From Flavobacteriaceae bacterium UBA7433 (GTDB lineage: Bacteria > Bacteroidota > Bacteroidia > Flavobacteriales > Flavobacteriaceae): DNA of 13,258 nt. Positions 6,744-13,120 of this stretch are shown in pieces (within the stretch, counting starts at the first letter, position 1; each line of letters begins with the position of its first letter). The stretch covers positions 1 to 13,258 of the forward strand of contig DLQL01000094.1 of NCBI GenBank assembly GCA_002477565.1, written 5' to 3'. A program made the translations under genes and the position numbers. The notes beneath the pieces were generated by a model, which ran no database searches, was not told where the DNA came from, and was given only the letters and a program-made list of their open reading frames with translations.

Positions 6744-7127
6744 TTATACTCTACGTCTTTTGGGAGGGCGACAACCGTTGTGAGGGATTGGAGTTACATC
6801 GATGATTTCAGTAACTTCAATACCGTTGTTGTGCAGGGTTCTAATTGCACTTTCACGGCCGTTTCCTGGTCCTTTTACGTATACCTTTACTTTTCTTAGT
6901 CCTGCTTCATGAGCAACACTTGCACAATCTTCAGCTGCTGTTTGAGCGGCATAAGGAGTGTTCTTTTTAGAACCTCTAAACCCTTGCTTTCCAGCAGATG
7001 ACCAAGAGATCACATCTCCTTTTTTGTTTGTTAAGGAAATAATGATGTTGTTGAAAGATGCAGTGATGTGTGCTTCCCCAACTGACTCAACAATAACCTT
7101 ACGCTTTTTTGAATTTGATTTAGCCAT
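6744..7127 (-). CDS. rpsK: 30S ribosomal protein S11 (uS11)
   Basis: S11 binds 16S rRNA on the 30S platform beside the mRNA exit channel and Shine-Dalgarno helix region. The 127 residues match family length. Visible signatures are ITASFNNIIISLTNKKGDVI (21-40), SAGKQGFRGSKKNTPYAAQ (44-62), KGPGNGRESAIR (85-96) and the terminal HNGCRPPKRRRV (116-127). It lies 12 bp after rpsM. The 80-bp space after it, before rpsD, is the longest gap inside the alpha operon. Confidence 0.98.
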   Translation of the reverse strand: MAKSNSKKRKVIVESVGEAHITASFNNIIISLTNKKGDVISWSSAGKQGFRGSKKNTPYAAQTAAEDCASVAHEAGLRKVKVYVKGPGNGRESAIRTLHNNGIEVTEIIDVTPIPHNGCRPPKRRRV

Positions 7128-7139
7128 AATGTCTTGATC

Positions 7140-7514
7140 TTATTTAGTAGCTTTCTTTTTGTTTGCTACAGTTTTTCTTTTCCCTTTTCTCGTTCTGGAG
7201 TTGTTTTTGGTACGTTGCCCTCTCAATGGCAATCCAGACCTGTGACGAATCCCTCTGTAACATCCAATATCCATCAAACGCTTGATGTTCAATTGTGTTT
7301 CAGATCGCAATTCCCCTTCGATAGTGAAGGTTCCTGCTTGTTCTCGAATTTTTCCGATTTGCTCATCCGTCCAATCCTGAACTTTGATACTTTCGTCTAC
7401 TCCTGCGTTTGCTAAAATTTGTTTAGCTCTTGTGTCACCAATTCCAAAAATGTAAGTTAAAGCGATAACTCCTCTCTTGTTCTTTGGTATGTCAATTCCT
7501 GCTATTCTTGCCAT
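7140..7514 (-). CDS. rpsM: 30S ribosomal protein S13 (uS13)
   Basis: S13 sits in the head of the 30S subunit and contacts the P-site tRNA and the 50S subunit. The 124-residue protein begins MARIAGIDIPKNKRGVIALT with the helix-two-turn-helix region YIFGIGDTRAKQIL (21-34). It carries GCYRGIRHRSGLPLRGQRT (84-102) and a basic lysine/arginine C-terminal tail that reaches the tRNA in known structures. It starts 3 bp after the rpmJ stop, so the two are tightly linked. Confidence 0.98.
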   Translation of the reverse strand: MARIAGIDIPKNKRGVIALTYIFGIGDTRAKQILANAGVDESIKVQDWTDEQIGKIREQAGTFTIEGELRSETQLNIKRLMDIGCYRGIRHRSGLPLRGQRTKNNSRTRKGKRKTVANKKKATK

Positions 7515-7517
7515 AAC

Positions 7518-7634
7518 TTACCCTTGTCTTTGTTTAAATCTAGGATTCTTTTTGTTGATTACATATAATCTGCCTTTTCTTCGTACAATCTTGCACTCGG
7601 CACTTCTTTTCTTTATTGATGCTCTAACTTTCAT
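7518..7634 (-). CDS. rpmJ: 50S ribosomal protein L36 (bL36), zinc-free form
   Basis: A 38-codon gene in the gap between infA and rpsM, starting at the ATG at 7632-7634 and stopping with TAA at 7518-7520. The translation begins MKVRASIKKRSAECKIV and ends NPRFKQRQG, matching L36 over its whole length. The zinc ribbon of many L36 proteins (CxxC plus Cys and His) is lost: only one cysteine remains, at position 14, and the usual terminal histidine region reads NPRFKQ. This is the zinc-independent type. It is 13 bp after infA and 3 bp before rpsM, the normal place for rpmJ. Confidence 0.96.
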   Translation of the reverse strand: MKVRASIKKRSAECKIVRRKGRLYVINKKNPRFKQRQG

Positions 7635-7647
7635 CGTTTATTGTTTT

Positions 7648-7863
7648 TTAGTATCTATAAGTAATTCTCGCCTTCGAAAGATCGTAAGGACTCATTTCTA
7701 ACTTCACTTTGTCTCCTGGCAACAACTTGATATAATGCATGCGCATTTTACCGGAGATGTGTGCCGTCACAATATGACCGTTTTCAAGTTCTACACGAAA
7801 CATGGCATTTGACAATGCTTCAGTAATGGTTCCGTCTTGTTGTATTGCTGCTTGTTTGGCCAT
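7648..7863 (-). CDS. infA: Translation initiation factor IF-1
   Basis: IF-1 binds the 30S A site and helps IF-2 and IF-3 select the initiator tRNA. The 71-residue protein is a single S1-type OB fold, recognised by MAKQAAIQQDGTITEALSNA, FRVELENGH, the HISGKMRMHYIKLLPGDKV segment (35-53) and the closing MSPYDLSKARITYRY. It sits 5 bp after secY and before rpmJ. In many Firmicutes adk and map lie between secY and infA; both are absent here. Confidence 0.98.
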   Translation of the reverse strand: MAKQAAIQQDGTITEALSNAMFRVELENGHIVTAHISGKMRMHYIKLLPGDKVKLEMSPYDLSKARITYRY

Positions 7864-7868
7864 AATGA

Positions 7869-9209
7869 TTAAGATGATTTTCTTTTGGTTCCTGTCTTCA
7901 TTAATCCGTCATAATGACTGTTTAATAAGTAGGCATTGATTTGTTGAATGGTATCGATGGCTACACCCACCATAATGATCAGCGAGGTACCTCCATAAAA
8001 CAAGGCCCAGTTTTGTTGAATTCCAAATTGAACAGCAATTGCAGGCAATACTGACAATAGGGCTAAAAACAAAGAGCCTGGAAAAGTGATGCGCGATAGG
8101 ATGGAATCCAATCGATCAGCAGTTTCTTGTCCCGGACGAATCCCTGGGATAAAACCACCACTGCGCTTCAAATCATCTGCCATTTTATTTGTAGGAATGG
8201 TAATAGCTGTGTAAAAGTAACTAAAGATTATGATCAACAAAGCAAATAGTACATTGTAACCCAAACCGTTCATGTCTGCAAAGCTAGCACCAATTGCTTG
8301 AAAAGATCCTTCTGCCTTTTGAGCAAAAGCTCCAGGTATAAACATGATTGCCTGAGCAAAAATGATCGGCATTACACCCGCAGAATTTAGTTTGAGAGGA
8401 ATGTACTGACGTGTTCCTTGAGATTCTTTGATATCGCCTACCGCCGATCTTCTTGCGTATTGGACAGCAATCCTACGAACGGCTGTCACAAGCAATACCG
8501 ATGCTAAGATGACTAAGAACCAAACAACAATTTCTAACAAAATCATCATGATTCCACCAGCACCACCATTGGCAGTTTTGGAAGCCAACTCTTGAGCAAA
8601 AGAAGAAGGAAATCTTGCGATGATCCCAATCATAATCAAAAGGGAAATCCCATTTCCAATTCCTTTGTCTGTAATCCGTTCTCCCAACCACATCGCAAAT
8701 ACAGTTCCAGCCATCAACAAAATCATTGATGAAAACCAAAACATACCTCCGCTCAATACTGCTTCAGAAACATAAGCAGATTCTGGCAATATTGCGGACA
8801 TGTTCGTGATGTATGCAGGTCCTTGCACCAACGTAATACCAATGGTCAACCAACGCGTGATTTGCGTTGTTTTTTTACGACCACTCTCTCCGTCTTTTTG
8901 CAATTTCTGAAGATAAGGAACCGCAATTCCCATCAATTGGACAACAATAGAGGCAGAAATATAAGGCATGATTCCCAACGCCATGATAGAAGCTCTTGAA
9001 AAAGCACCCCCTGTAAATGCATTTAGCAAACCTAACAAACCTCCGTCAGCTTGATTTTCCAAAGCTGTCAATTGAGTCGGGTCTATTCCAGGCAAAGGAA
9101 TTTGAGCCATGAAACGGTAAACCGCCATCAATCCCAAAGTCAAAAGTAACTTATTTCTAAGTTCTTCTATTTTCCAAATGCTTTGTAAGGTGTCTATAAA
9201 ATTTTTCAT
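7869..9209 (-). CDS. secY: Preprotein translocase subunit SecY
   Basis: SecY is the channel of the Sec translocon in the inner membrane, exporting unfolded proteins with SecA and inserting membrane proteins with SecE. The 446-residue protein shows ten hydrophobic segments. Landmarks are the plug region after helix 1 (LLNAFTGGAFSRASIMALGI, 61-80), MPYISASIVVQL (81-92), GERITDKGIGNGISLLI (176-192), the cytosolic C5 loop GGFIPGIRPG (351-360), and a short basic C-terminal tail. It lies between rplO and infA, its standard place at the end of the spc region, so membrane export capacity is transcribed with ribosomal proteins. Confidence 0.98.
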   Translation of the reverse strand: MKNFIDTLQSIWKIEELRNKLLLTLGLMAVYRFMAQIPLPGIDPTQLTALENQADGGLLGLLNAFTGGAFSRASIMALGIMPYISASIVVQLMGIAVPYLQKLQKDGESGRKKTTQITRWLTIGITLVQGPAYITNMSAILPESAYVSEAVLSGGMFWFSSMILLMAGTVFAMWLGERITDKGIGNGISLLIMIGIIARFPSSFAQELASKTANGGAGGIMMILLEIVVWFLVILASVLLVTAVRRIAVQYARRSAVGDIKESQGTRQYIPLKLNSAGVMPIIFAQAIMFIPGAFAQKAEGSFQAIGASFADMNGLGYNVLFALLIIIFSYFYTAITIPTNKMADDLKRSGGFIPGIRPGQETADRLDSILSRITFPGSLFLALLSVLPAIAVQFGIQQNWALFYGGTSLIIMVGVAIDTIQQINAYLLNSHYDGLMKTGTKRKSS

Positions 9210-9223
9210 CTATCTAAAACTTC

Positions 9224-9673
9224 TTAAAGGGTTACCGCTTGACCACCTGCAGCTTCAATAGCAGCTTTGGCAGATGCCGTAAACTTGTGAGCAGAAACGT
9301 TTAATTTGGCTTTCAATTCTCCACGACCTAAAATTTTGACCAAGTCGTTTTTTCCAGCCAATCGCGTTGTGATCAAAGCAGTTAAATCAACGGTTTCATT
9401 GATTTTTCCAGCATCGAAAAATTCTTGCAATTTGTCGAGATTGATCCCTTGGTATTCTTTGCGGTTGATGTTGGTGAAACCAAATTTCGGCACACGTCTT
9501 TGCAAAGGCATTTGACCTCCTTCAAAACCGATTTTTCTAGAATATCCAGAACGTGATTTTTGACCGTTGTGACCTCTTGTGGCTGTACCACCTTTACCAG
9601 AACCTTCACCTCTTGCGATTCTTTTTCCTTTTTTGACAGATCCTGATGCAGGCTGTAAGTTACTTAAACTCAT
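9224..9673 (-). CDS. rplO: 50S ribosomal protein L15 (uL15)
   Basis: L15 is a late-assembling 50S protein that binds 23S rRNA through a long extended N-terminal arm. The 149 residues are normal length. The glycine-rich basic N-terminus (about 15-60) reads GKRIARGEGSGKGGTATRGH then NGQKSRSGYSRKIGFEGGQM, followed by PLQRRVPKFGF. The globular C-terminal half holds LAGKNDLVKILGRGEL and ends FTASAKAAIEAAGGQAVTL. It lies between rpmD (13 bp) and secY (14 bp). Confidence 0.98.
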   Translation of the reverse strand: MSLSNLQPASGSVKKGKRIARGEGSGKGGTATRGHNGQKSRSGYSRKIGFEGGQMPLQRRVPKFGFTNINRKEYQGINLDKLQEFFDAGKINETVDLTALITTRLAGKNDLVKILGRGELKAKLNVSAHKFTASAKAAIEAAGGQAVTL

Positions 9674-9686
9674 AACTCGAATGTAT

Positions 9687-9869
9687 TTAGTTAATTTCTT
9701 CTACAGAAACTAAGTGATTGATTTTTTTTACCATTCCAAGGATGGACGCTGAAGCTTCGTGTTCTACGACTTGATTCATCTTACGCAATCCCAACGCTTG
9801 TAAAGTTTTCTTTTGAGAACTTTCACGTCTGATTTGGCTTTTTACTTGTGTGATTTTAATTTTTCCCAT
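9687..9869 (-). CDS. rpmD: 50S ribosomal protein L30 (uL30)
   Basis: L30 is a small 50S protein on 23S rRNA. The 60-residue protein is full length and carries the typical layout: KIKITQVKSQIRR at the N-terminus, then QKKTLQALGLRKMNQVVEHE, and a final segment ILGMVKKINHLVSVEE. It is placed between rpsE (11 bp upstream) and rplO (13 bp downstream), as in the spc operon of most bacteria. Confidence 0.96.
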   Translation of the reverse strand: MGKIKITQVKSQIRRESSQKKTLQALGLRKMNQVVEHEASASILGMVKKINHLVSVEEIN

Positions 9870-9880
9870 CGTACTTCGAT

Positions 9881-10405
9881 TTATCCGTTAAAAACTTTGT
9901 CCAATGAAATACCTCTTTGCTTTGCAACCGTGTGAGCACTTCGCAATTGCAACAAGGCATCAAAGGTGGCTTTCACTACATTGTGTGCATTTGAAGATCC
10001 TTGAGACTTTGACAATACGTCGTGTACTCCAACGGAATCCAATACTGCACGTACAGCTCCACCCGCAATGACTCCAGTACCGTTGGATGCAGGTTTTAAG
10101 AAAACTCTTGCACCACCATACTTCCCTTTTTGTTCGTGTGGCAAAGTTGCATTGATAATGGGTATTCTCACCAAGTTTTTCTTAGCGTCTTCGATTGCTT
10201 TGGCAATTGCAGAGGCAACATCTTTGGATTTCCCCAAACCGTGGCCTACAACACCGTTTCCATCTCCTACAACAACAATTGCAGAAAATCCGAAAGCACG
10301 TCCACCCTTAGTAACTTTAGTAACTCTGTTGACACCTACTAAGTGATCCACTAGTTCCAACCCACTTGGCTTTACTCTTTCTACGTTTTTATATTTTTGA
10401 TACAT
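9881..10405 (-). CDS. rpsE: 30S ribosomal protein S5 (uS5)
   Basis: S5 lies at the mRNA entry channel, helps unwind mRNA and affects decoding accuracy. The 174-residue protein has the N-terminal double-stranded-RNA-binding-like domain (about 15-80), with the loop VTKGGRAFGFSAIVVVGDGN (31-50) and KSKDVASAIAKAIEDAKKNL (59-78). The C-terminal domain has GTGVIAGGAVRAVLDSVGV (109-127). The lysine/glycine loop where spectinomycin-resistance changes occur in other bacteria looks ordinary. It sits 11 bp after rplR and 11 bp before rpmD. Confidence 0.98.
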   Translation of the reverse strand: MYQKYKNVERVKPSGLELVDHLVGVNRVTKVTKGGRAFGFSAIVVVGDGNGVVGHGLGKSKDVASAIAKAIEDAKKNLVRIPIINATLPHEQKGKYGGARVFLKPASNGTGVIAGGAVRAVLDSVGVHDVLSKSQGSSNAHNVVKATFDALLQLRSAHTVAKQRGISLDKVFNG

Positions 10406-10416
10406 GCTATATATTC

Positions 10417-10770
10417 TTAAAATTTTAAACCAGCTTCTCTAGCTGCTTCAGCCAATGCTTTCACTCTTCCATGGTATAAGAAACCATTTCTATCAAAAGA
10501 AACTGTTTCAATTTTTGCAGCAATTGCTTTTTCAGCAACAGCTTTTCCAACAGTCGTAGCTACTTCAGATTTTGATCCTTTAGCGTCCACTGCTTTGTCT
10601 CTTGACGATACAGACACCAATGTGTTCCCTGTTACGTCGTCTACCAATTGCGCATAGATTTCTTTGTTACTTCTGTATACAGATAGTCTGGGTCTTTCTG
10701 CAGTTCCTGAAACAACTTTTCTAATTCTAGACTTAATTCTTTGCCTTCTTTCAAGCTTTGATAATGCCAT
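10417..10770 (-). CDS. rplR: 50S ribosomal protein L18 (uL18)
   Basis: L18 binds 5S rRNA and joins it to the 50S central protuberance together with L5. The 117-residue protein has a basic N-terminus (LERRQRIKSRIRKVVSG), the strand RPRLSVYRSNKEIYAQLVDD (27-46), a middle helix region (VGKAVAEKAIAAKI) and the conserved ending FDRNGFLYHGRVKALAEAAREAGLKF. It is 11 bp after rplF and 11 bp before rpsE. Confidence 0.98.
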   Translation of the reverse strand: MALSKLERRQRIKSRIRKVVSGTAERPRLSVYRSNKEIYAQLVDDVTGNTLVSVSSRDKAVDAKGSKSEVATTVGKAVAEKAIAAKIETVSFDRNGFLYHGRVKALAEAAREAGLKF

Positions 10771-10781
10771 AATGCTATAAA

Positions 10782-11327
10782 TTATGCAGATTTACCTGCT
10801 TTTCTTCTTAATTCTTCTCCTACAAACTTCACTCCTTTTCCTTTGTATGGTTCAGGTCTTCTGAATCCACGGATCTTCGCAGCTACTTGTCCGACCAATT
10901 GTTTGTCGAATGAAGTTAGTTTGACGATTGGGTTTTTTCCTTTTTCAGAAATGGTTTCCACTTTAACTTCTGGAGCGATGCTCAAAACAATGTTGTGTGA
11001 AAATCCCAAAGCCAAATCTAGCTTTTGTCCTTGATTTGAAGCTCTGTATCCTACACCTACCAATTCCAATTCTTTGGTAAATCCTTTGGACACTCCTTCA
11101 ATCATATTGTTCAATAAAGCTCTCATCAAACCGTGCTGAGCTCTGTCGGTTTTCGATTCAGAACCGCGTTCCAAAATCAAGTTACCTTCTTCCTCTTTGA
11201 CAGTGATGTTTGGGCTCAATTCTTGAGATAGTTCTCCTAGTTTACCTTTGACAGTTACGCTGTTGTTTTCGATGACAACGGTAACGCCTTCTGAAATTGC
11301 TACGGGGCTTTTTCCTATTCTTGACAT
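10782..11327 (-). CDS. rplF: 50S ribosomal protein L6 (uL6)
   Basis: L6 lies near the GTPase-associated centre and sarcin-ricin loop of the 50S subunit. The 181 residues give two related alpha/beta domains: MSRIGKSPVAISEGVTVVIE at the N-terminus, the junction EGVSKGFTKELELVGVGYRA (about 77-96), and the C-terminal signature RRPEPYKGKGV (156-166) ending EELRRKAGKSA. It lies 15 bp after rpsH and 11 bp before rplR. The leader contains AGGA only two bases from the ATG, too close for a normal Shine-Dalgarno site. Confidence 0.98.
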   Translation of the reverse strand: MSRIGKSPVAISEGVTVVIENNSVTVKGKLGELSQELSPNITVKEEEGNLILERGSESKTDRAQHGLMRALLNNMIEGVSKGFTKELELVGVGYRASNQGQKLDLALGFSHNIVLSIAPEVKVETISEKGKNPIVKLTSFDKQLVGQVAAKIRGFRRPEPYKGKGVKFVGEELRRKAGKSA

Positions 11328-11342
11328 AATCCTATCTCTTTA

Positions 11343-11741
11343 TTAATAAACGTAACATAAAACTTCTCCTCCTACGTTCTCTTGACGTGCTTTCTTGTCA
11401 GTCATGACACCTTTGGAAGTAGAAACTATCGCAATACCCAAACCGTTCAAAACACGTGGAATGTCTGATGCATTCACATATTTACGAAGTCCAGGGGTAC
11501 TGATACGTTCTAATTTCTTAATTACTGATTCTTTGGAATCTGAGTCGTATTTCAAGGCTATCTTGATGCTTCCTTGGACTTTGTCGTCAAGAAACTTGTA
11601 GCTTAAAATAAACCCTTGTTCGAACAAGATTTTCGTCATATTCTTCTTCAAGTTTGAAGCGGGAATTTCGACGACTCTGTGTCCAGTGGCAGCAGCATTT
11701 CTTATCCTTGTAAGATAATCTGCAATTGGATCTGTATACAT
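11343..11741 (-). CDS. rpsH: 30S ribosomal protein S8 (uS8)
   Basis: S8 is a primary binder of the central domain of 16S rRNA, and in E. coli it represses its own spc operon. The 132-residue protein has the N-terminal domain MYTDPIADYLTRIRNAAATGHRVVEIPASN, then ISTPGLRKYVNASDIPRVLNGLGIAIVSTS and the family signature STSKGVMTDKKARQENVGGE (about 107-126), ending LCYVY. It is the first gene after a 233-bp non-coding gap containing promoter-like and hairpin elements. It may therefore start its own transcript while also being read through from rpsN. Confidence 0.98.
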   Translation of the reverse strand: MYTDPIADYLTRIRNAAATGHRVVEIPASNLKKNMTKILFEQGFILSYKFLDDKVQGSIKIALKYDSDSKESVIKKLERISTPGLRKYVNASDIPRVLNGLGIAIVSTSKGVMTDKKARQENVGGEVLCYVY

Positions 11742-11857
11742 ATTTATTAATTTGCGGTCTTGGTATGAGGGCTCTTTGTTGAGGACTCACCTGAAACCAA
11801 TTGATACTATTTTAAACTTTCCATGCTAAAAAAAGGCAATTTTGAAAGCTGTTGTTG

Positions 11858-11877
11858 TGTTTCCGATACGGGAAACA
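11858..11877 (-). promoter_or_regulatory. Hairpin at the predicted start of the rpsH leader
   Basis: TGTTTCC (11858-11864) and GGAAACA (11871-11877) form a perfect 7-bp stem with a 6-nt loop. It lies about 5 bp downstream of the minus-strand -7 box, so it would be at the very 5' end of an rpsH transcript. A seven-T run follows only after about 24 nt, too far for a standard intrinsic terminator. A 5' stability element or protein-binding site is inferred. Confidence 0.45.
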
Positions 11878-11882
11878 GCGTG

Positions 11883-11902
11883 CAAAGATACAAATATCTT
11901 TG
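11883..11902. promoter_or_regulatory. Perfect dyad of TAnnTTTG boxes (divergent promoter candidate)
   Basis: CAAAGATA (11883-11890), CAAA, then TATCTTTG (11895-11902) is an 8-bp perfect inverted repeat. Each arm is TATCTTTG read outward, an exact match to the Bacteroidota TAnnTTTG -7 element. The minus-strand arm would drive rpsH and downstream genes. The plus-strand arm would fire to the right, antisense to rpsN. No clear -33 TTG was seen at the usual spacing on either strand, so either or both arms may be non-functional, or the dyad may be a protein-binding site. Confidence 0.5.
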
Positions 11903-11926
11903 ATTTTTTCGGTATTTAAACGCACA

Positions 11927-11963
11927 AATTGCCTACACACTCACTGACAGTGTATTGGCAATT
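11927..11963 (-). terminator. Stem-loop after rpsN, possible attenuator
   Basis: AATTGCC (11927-11933) pairs with GGCAATT (11957-11963), extended by TACAC (11934-11938) and GTGTA (11950-11954) with a 2-nt bulge: 12 base pairs around an 11-nt loop. An alternative inner pairing ACACT/AGTGT also exists. It begins 11 nt after the rpsN stop. No U-run follows on the minus strand, so it is not a textbook intrinsic terminator. It may protect a 3' end or reduce read-through into rpsH. Confidence 0.45.
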
Positions 11964-11974
11964 GCAATGTCTCT

Positions 11975-12244
11975 TTACCAGCTTGCTTTTCGCACACCGG
12001 GGATCAATCCTTGGTTTGCCATTTCACGGAAAGTCACACGTGAAACTCCAAACTGACGCATGTATCCTTTTGGTCTTCCTGTCAATTTACAACGGTTGTG
12101 CAAACGAATTGGAGATGCGTTTTTTGGTAACTTTTGCAAAGCTTCGTAGTCTCCAGCTTCTTTCAAAGCCTTTCTTTTCGCAGCGTATTTTGCAACTGTT
12201 TTTTCTCTTTTTACCTCACGGGCTTTCATTGATTCTTTAGCCAT
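11975..12244 (-). CDS. rpsN: 30S ribosomal protein S14 (uS14), long zinc-free form
   Basis: S14 is a late-assembling protein in the 30S head near the A and P sites. The 89-residue protein is the long form without the CxxC...CxxC zinc ribbon of the 61-residue type; its only cysteine is in NRCKLTGRPKGYMRQFGVSR. It begins MAKESMKAREVKREKTVAKY and ends REMANQGLIPGVRKASW, as in E. coli-type S14. It starts 3 bp after rplE. Downstream, instead of the usual few bases, 233 bp separate it from rpsH. Confidence 0.98.
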   Translation of the reverse strand: MAKESMKAREVKREKTVAKYAAKRKALKEAGDYEALQKLPKNASPIRLHNRCKLTGRPKGYMRQFGVSRVTFREMANQGLIPGVRKASW

Positions 12245-12247
12245 GTC

Positions 12248-12799
12248 TTAATTTTTTTTAAAGGGTAAACCTAGTTCTGTCAATAAAGATTTGGCTTCTT
12301 TGTCAGTCGGTGCAGATGTTACAAAAGTAATGTCCATACCACTGATTTTATTCACCTTATCTATGTTAATCTCAGGGAAAATGATTTGCTCAGTAATTCC
12401 TAAGTTGTAATTTCCTCTTCCGTCAAAACCTGTGGCTTTGATTCCGTTGAAATCTCTTACACGTGGCAAAGAAGCAGTGATCAATCTGTCCAAAAATTCA
12501 TACATTTTAACACCTCTTAAAGTTACTTTGACACCGATTGGCATCCCTTTACGTAGCTTAAAAGTAGCAATGTCTTTTTTAGAGAGTGTAACTACTGGCT
12601 TTTGACCAGTGATGGTCGCCAATTCTTCTACAGCGTATTCAATTAATTTCTTGTCCGCAATGGCAGCACCAACCCCTTTACTTAGAACAATTTTTTCTAG
12701 TTTAGGTACCTGCATTACATTGCTGTATCCGTACTCGTCTTTCAATGCAGAAACAATTCTGCTTGAGTAGTCTTCTTTAAGTCTTGGTATATAAGTCAT
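12248..12799 (-). CDS. rplE: 50S ribosomal protein L5 (uL5)
   Basis: L5 carries 5S rRNA into the central protuberance and contacts the P-site tRNA. The 183-residue protein has the N-terminal motif VPKLEKIVLSKGVGAA (31-46), then QKPVVTLSKKDIATFKLRKG (66-85), LPRVRDFNGI (111-120), GRGNYNLGITEQIIFPEI (127-144) and a final SGMDITFVTSAPTDKEAKSL. Length and order are normal. It starts 2 bp after rplX and ends 3 bp before rpsN. In E. coli the S8 repressor site overlaps the rplE start; no matching structure was recognised here. Confidence 0.98.
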   Translation of the reverse strand: MTYIPRLKEDYSSRIVSALKDEYGYSNVMQVPKLEKIVLSKGVGAAIADKKLIEYAVEELATITGQKPVVTLSKKDIATFKLRKGMPIGVKVTLRGVKMYEFLDRLITASLPRVRDFNGIKATGFDGRGNYNLGITEQIIFPEINIDKVNKISGMDITFVTSAPTDKEAKSLLTELGLPFKKN

Positions 12800-12801
12800 C
12801 T

Positions 12802-13110
12802 TTATATCGCTTTATCTGATTTTTTAGAAAAACGAACTTTCTTACCGTCTTCTAATTTGTATCCTACACGGGTAGCAACACCACCTTCTAGGAGCATCAA
12901 ATTAGACACGTCAAGAGAAGCCTCTTTCTTTACAATTCCACCTTGTGGGTTTTGGGCACTTGGTTTGGTGTGTTTGGACACCAAATTCACGCCTTCGACG
13001 ATTGCCCTGTTTTTTTCGATAAAAACACGAACAACTTTTCCTTCTTTTCCTTTTTGATCACCCGCAATTACTTTTACGGTATCACCTGTTTTGATTTTTA
13101 GCTTCGCCAT
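12802..13110 (-). CDS. rplX: 50S ribosomal protein L24 (uL24)
   Basis: L24 binds 23S rRNA early in 50S assembly and lies near the exit tunnel. The 102-residue protein opens with a KOW motif (KIKTGDTVKVIAGDQKGKEG, then KVVRVF, about 4-30), followed by VEGVNLVSKHTKPSAQNPQG (38-57), and ends with a basic lysine-rich strand (KLEDGKKVRFSKKSDKAI). It is 10 bp after rplN and 2 bp before rplE. Confidence 0.97.
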   Translation of the reverse strand: MAKLKIKTGDTVKVIAGDQKGKEGKVVRVFIEKNRAIVEGVNLVSKHTKPSAQNPQGGIVKKEASLDVSNLMLLEGGVATRVGYKLEDGKKVRFSKKSDKAI

Positions 13111-13120
13111 TTTTATAATA

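Larger units (their letters stand above)
11742..11974 (-). promoter_or_regulatory. Structured 233-bp gap between rpsN and rpsH (likely internal promoter and leader)
   Basis: This is the longest non-coding stretch in the ribosomal block, where most neighbours are 2-19 bp apart. In transcription order it holds a long hairpin just after rpsN, a dyad of promoter-like boxes (11883-11902), a 7-bp hairpin right at the expected transcript start (11858-11877), a T-run near 11827-11833, and a weaker imperfect stem with TTGGT and ACCAA arms closer to rpsH. Together these suggest that the operon is split or boosted here, with a 5' leader of about 130 nt on the rpsH transcript. S8 autoregulation is one possible use of that leader, by analogy with E. 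coli. No coding frame of note was found. Confidence 0.55.

Noticed and set aside
8473..8739. Minus-strand 88-codon frame within secY in another phase
   Set aside because: Out of phase with secY, tryptophan/cysteine-rich, no recognisable family.
10068..10346. Plus-strand open frames of 92 and 70 codons inside rpsE
   Set aside because: Two overlapping frames antisense to S5; arises from the glycine/alanine-rich codons of that gene.
11587..11790. Minus-strand frame of 67 codons overlapping the rpsH start
   Set aside because: Overlaps the conserved S8 N-terminus in another phase and has no family likeness.
11807..11824. Mini-frame of five codons (MESLK) in the rpsH leader
   Set aside because: Too short to support as a leader peptide, no repeated regulatory codons and no clear attenuator next to it.
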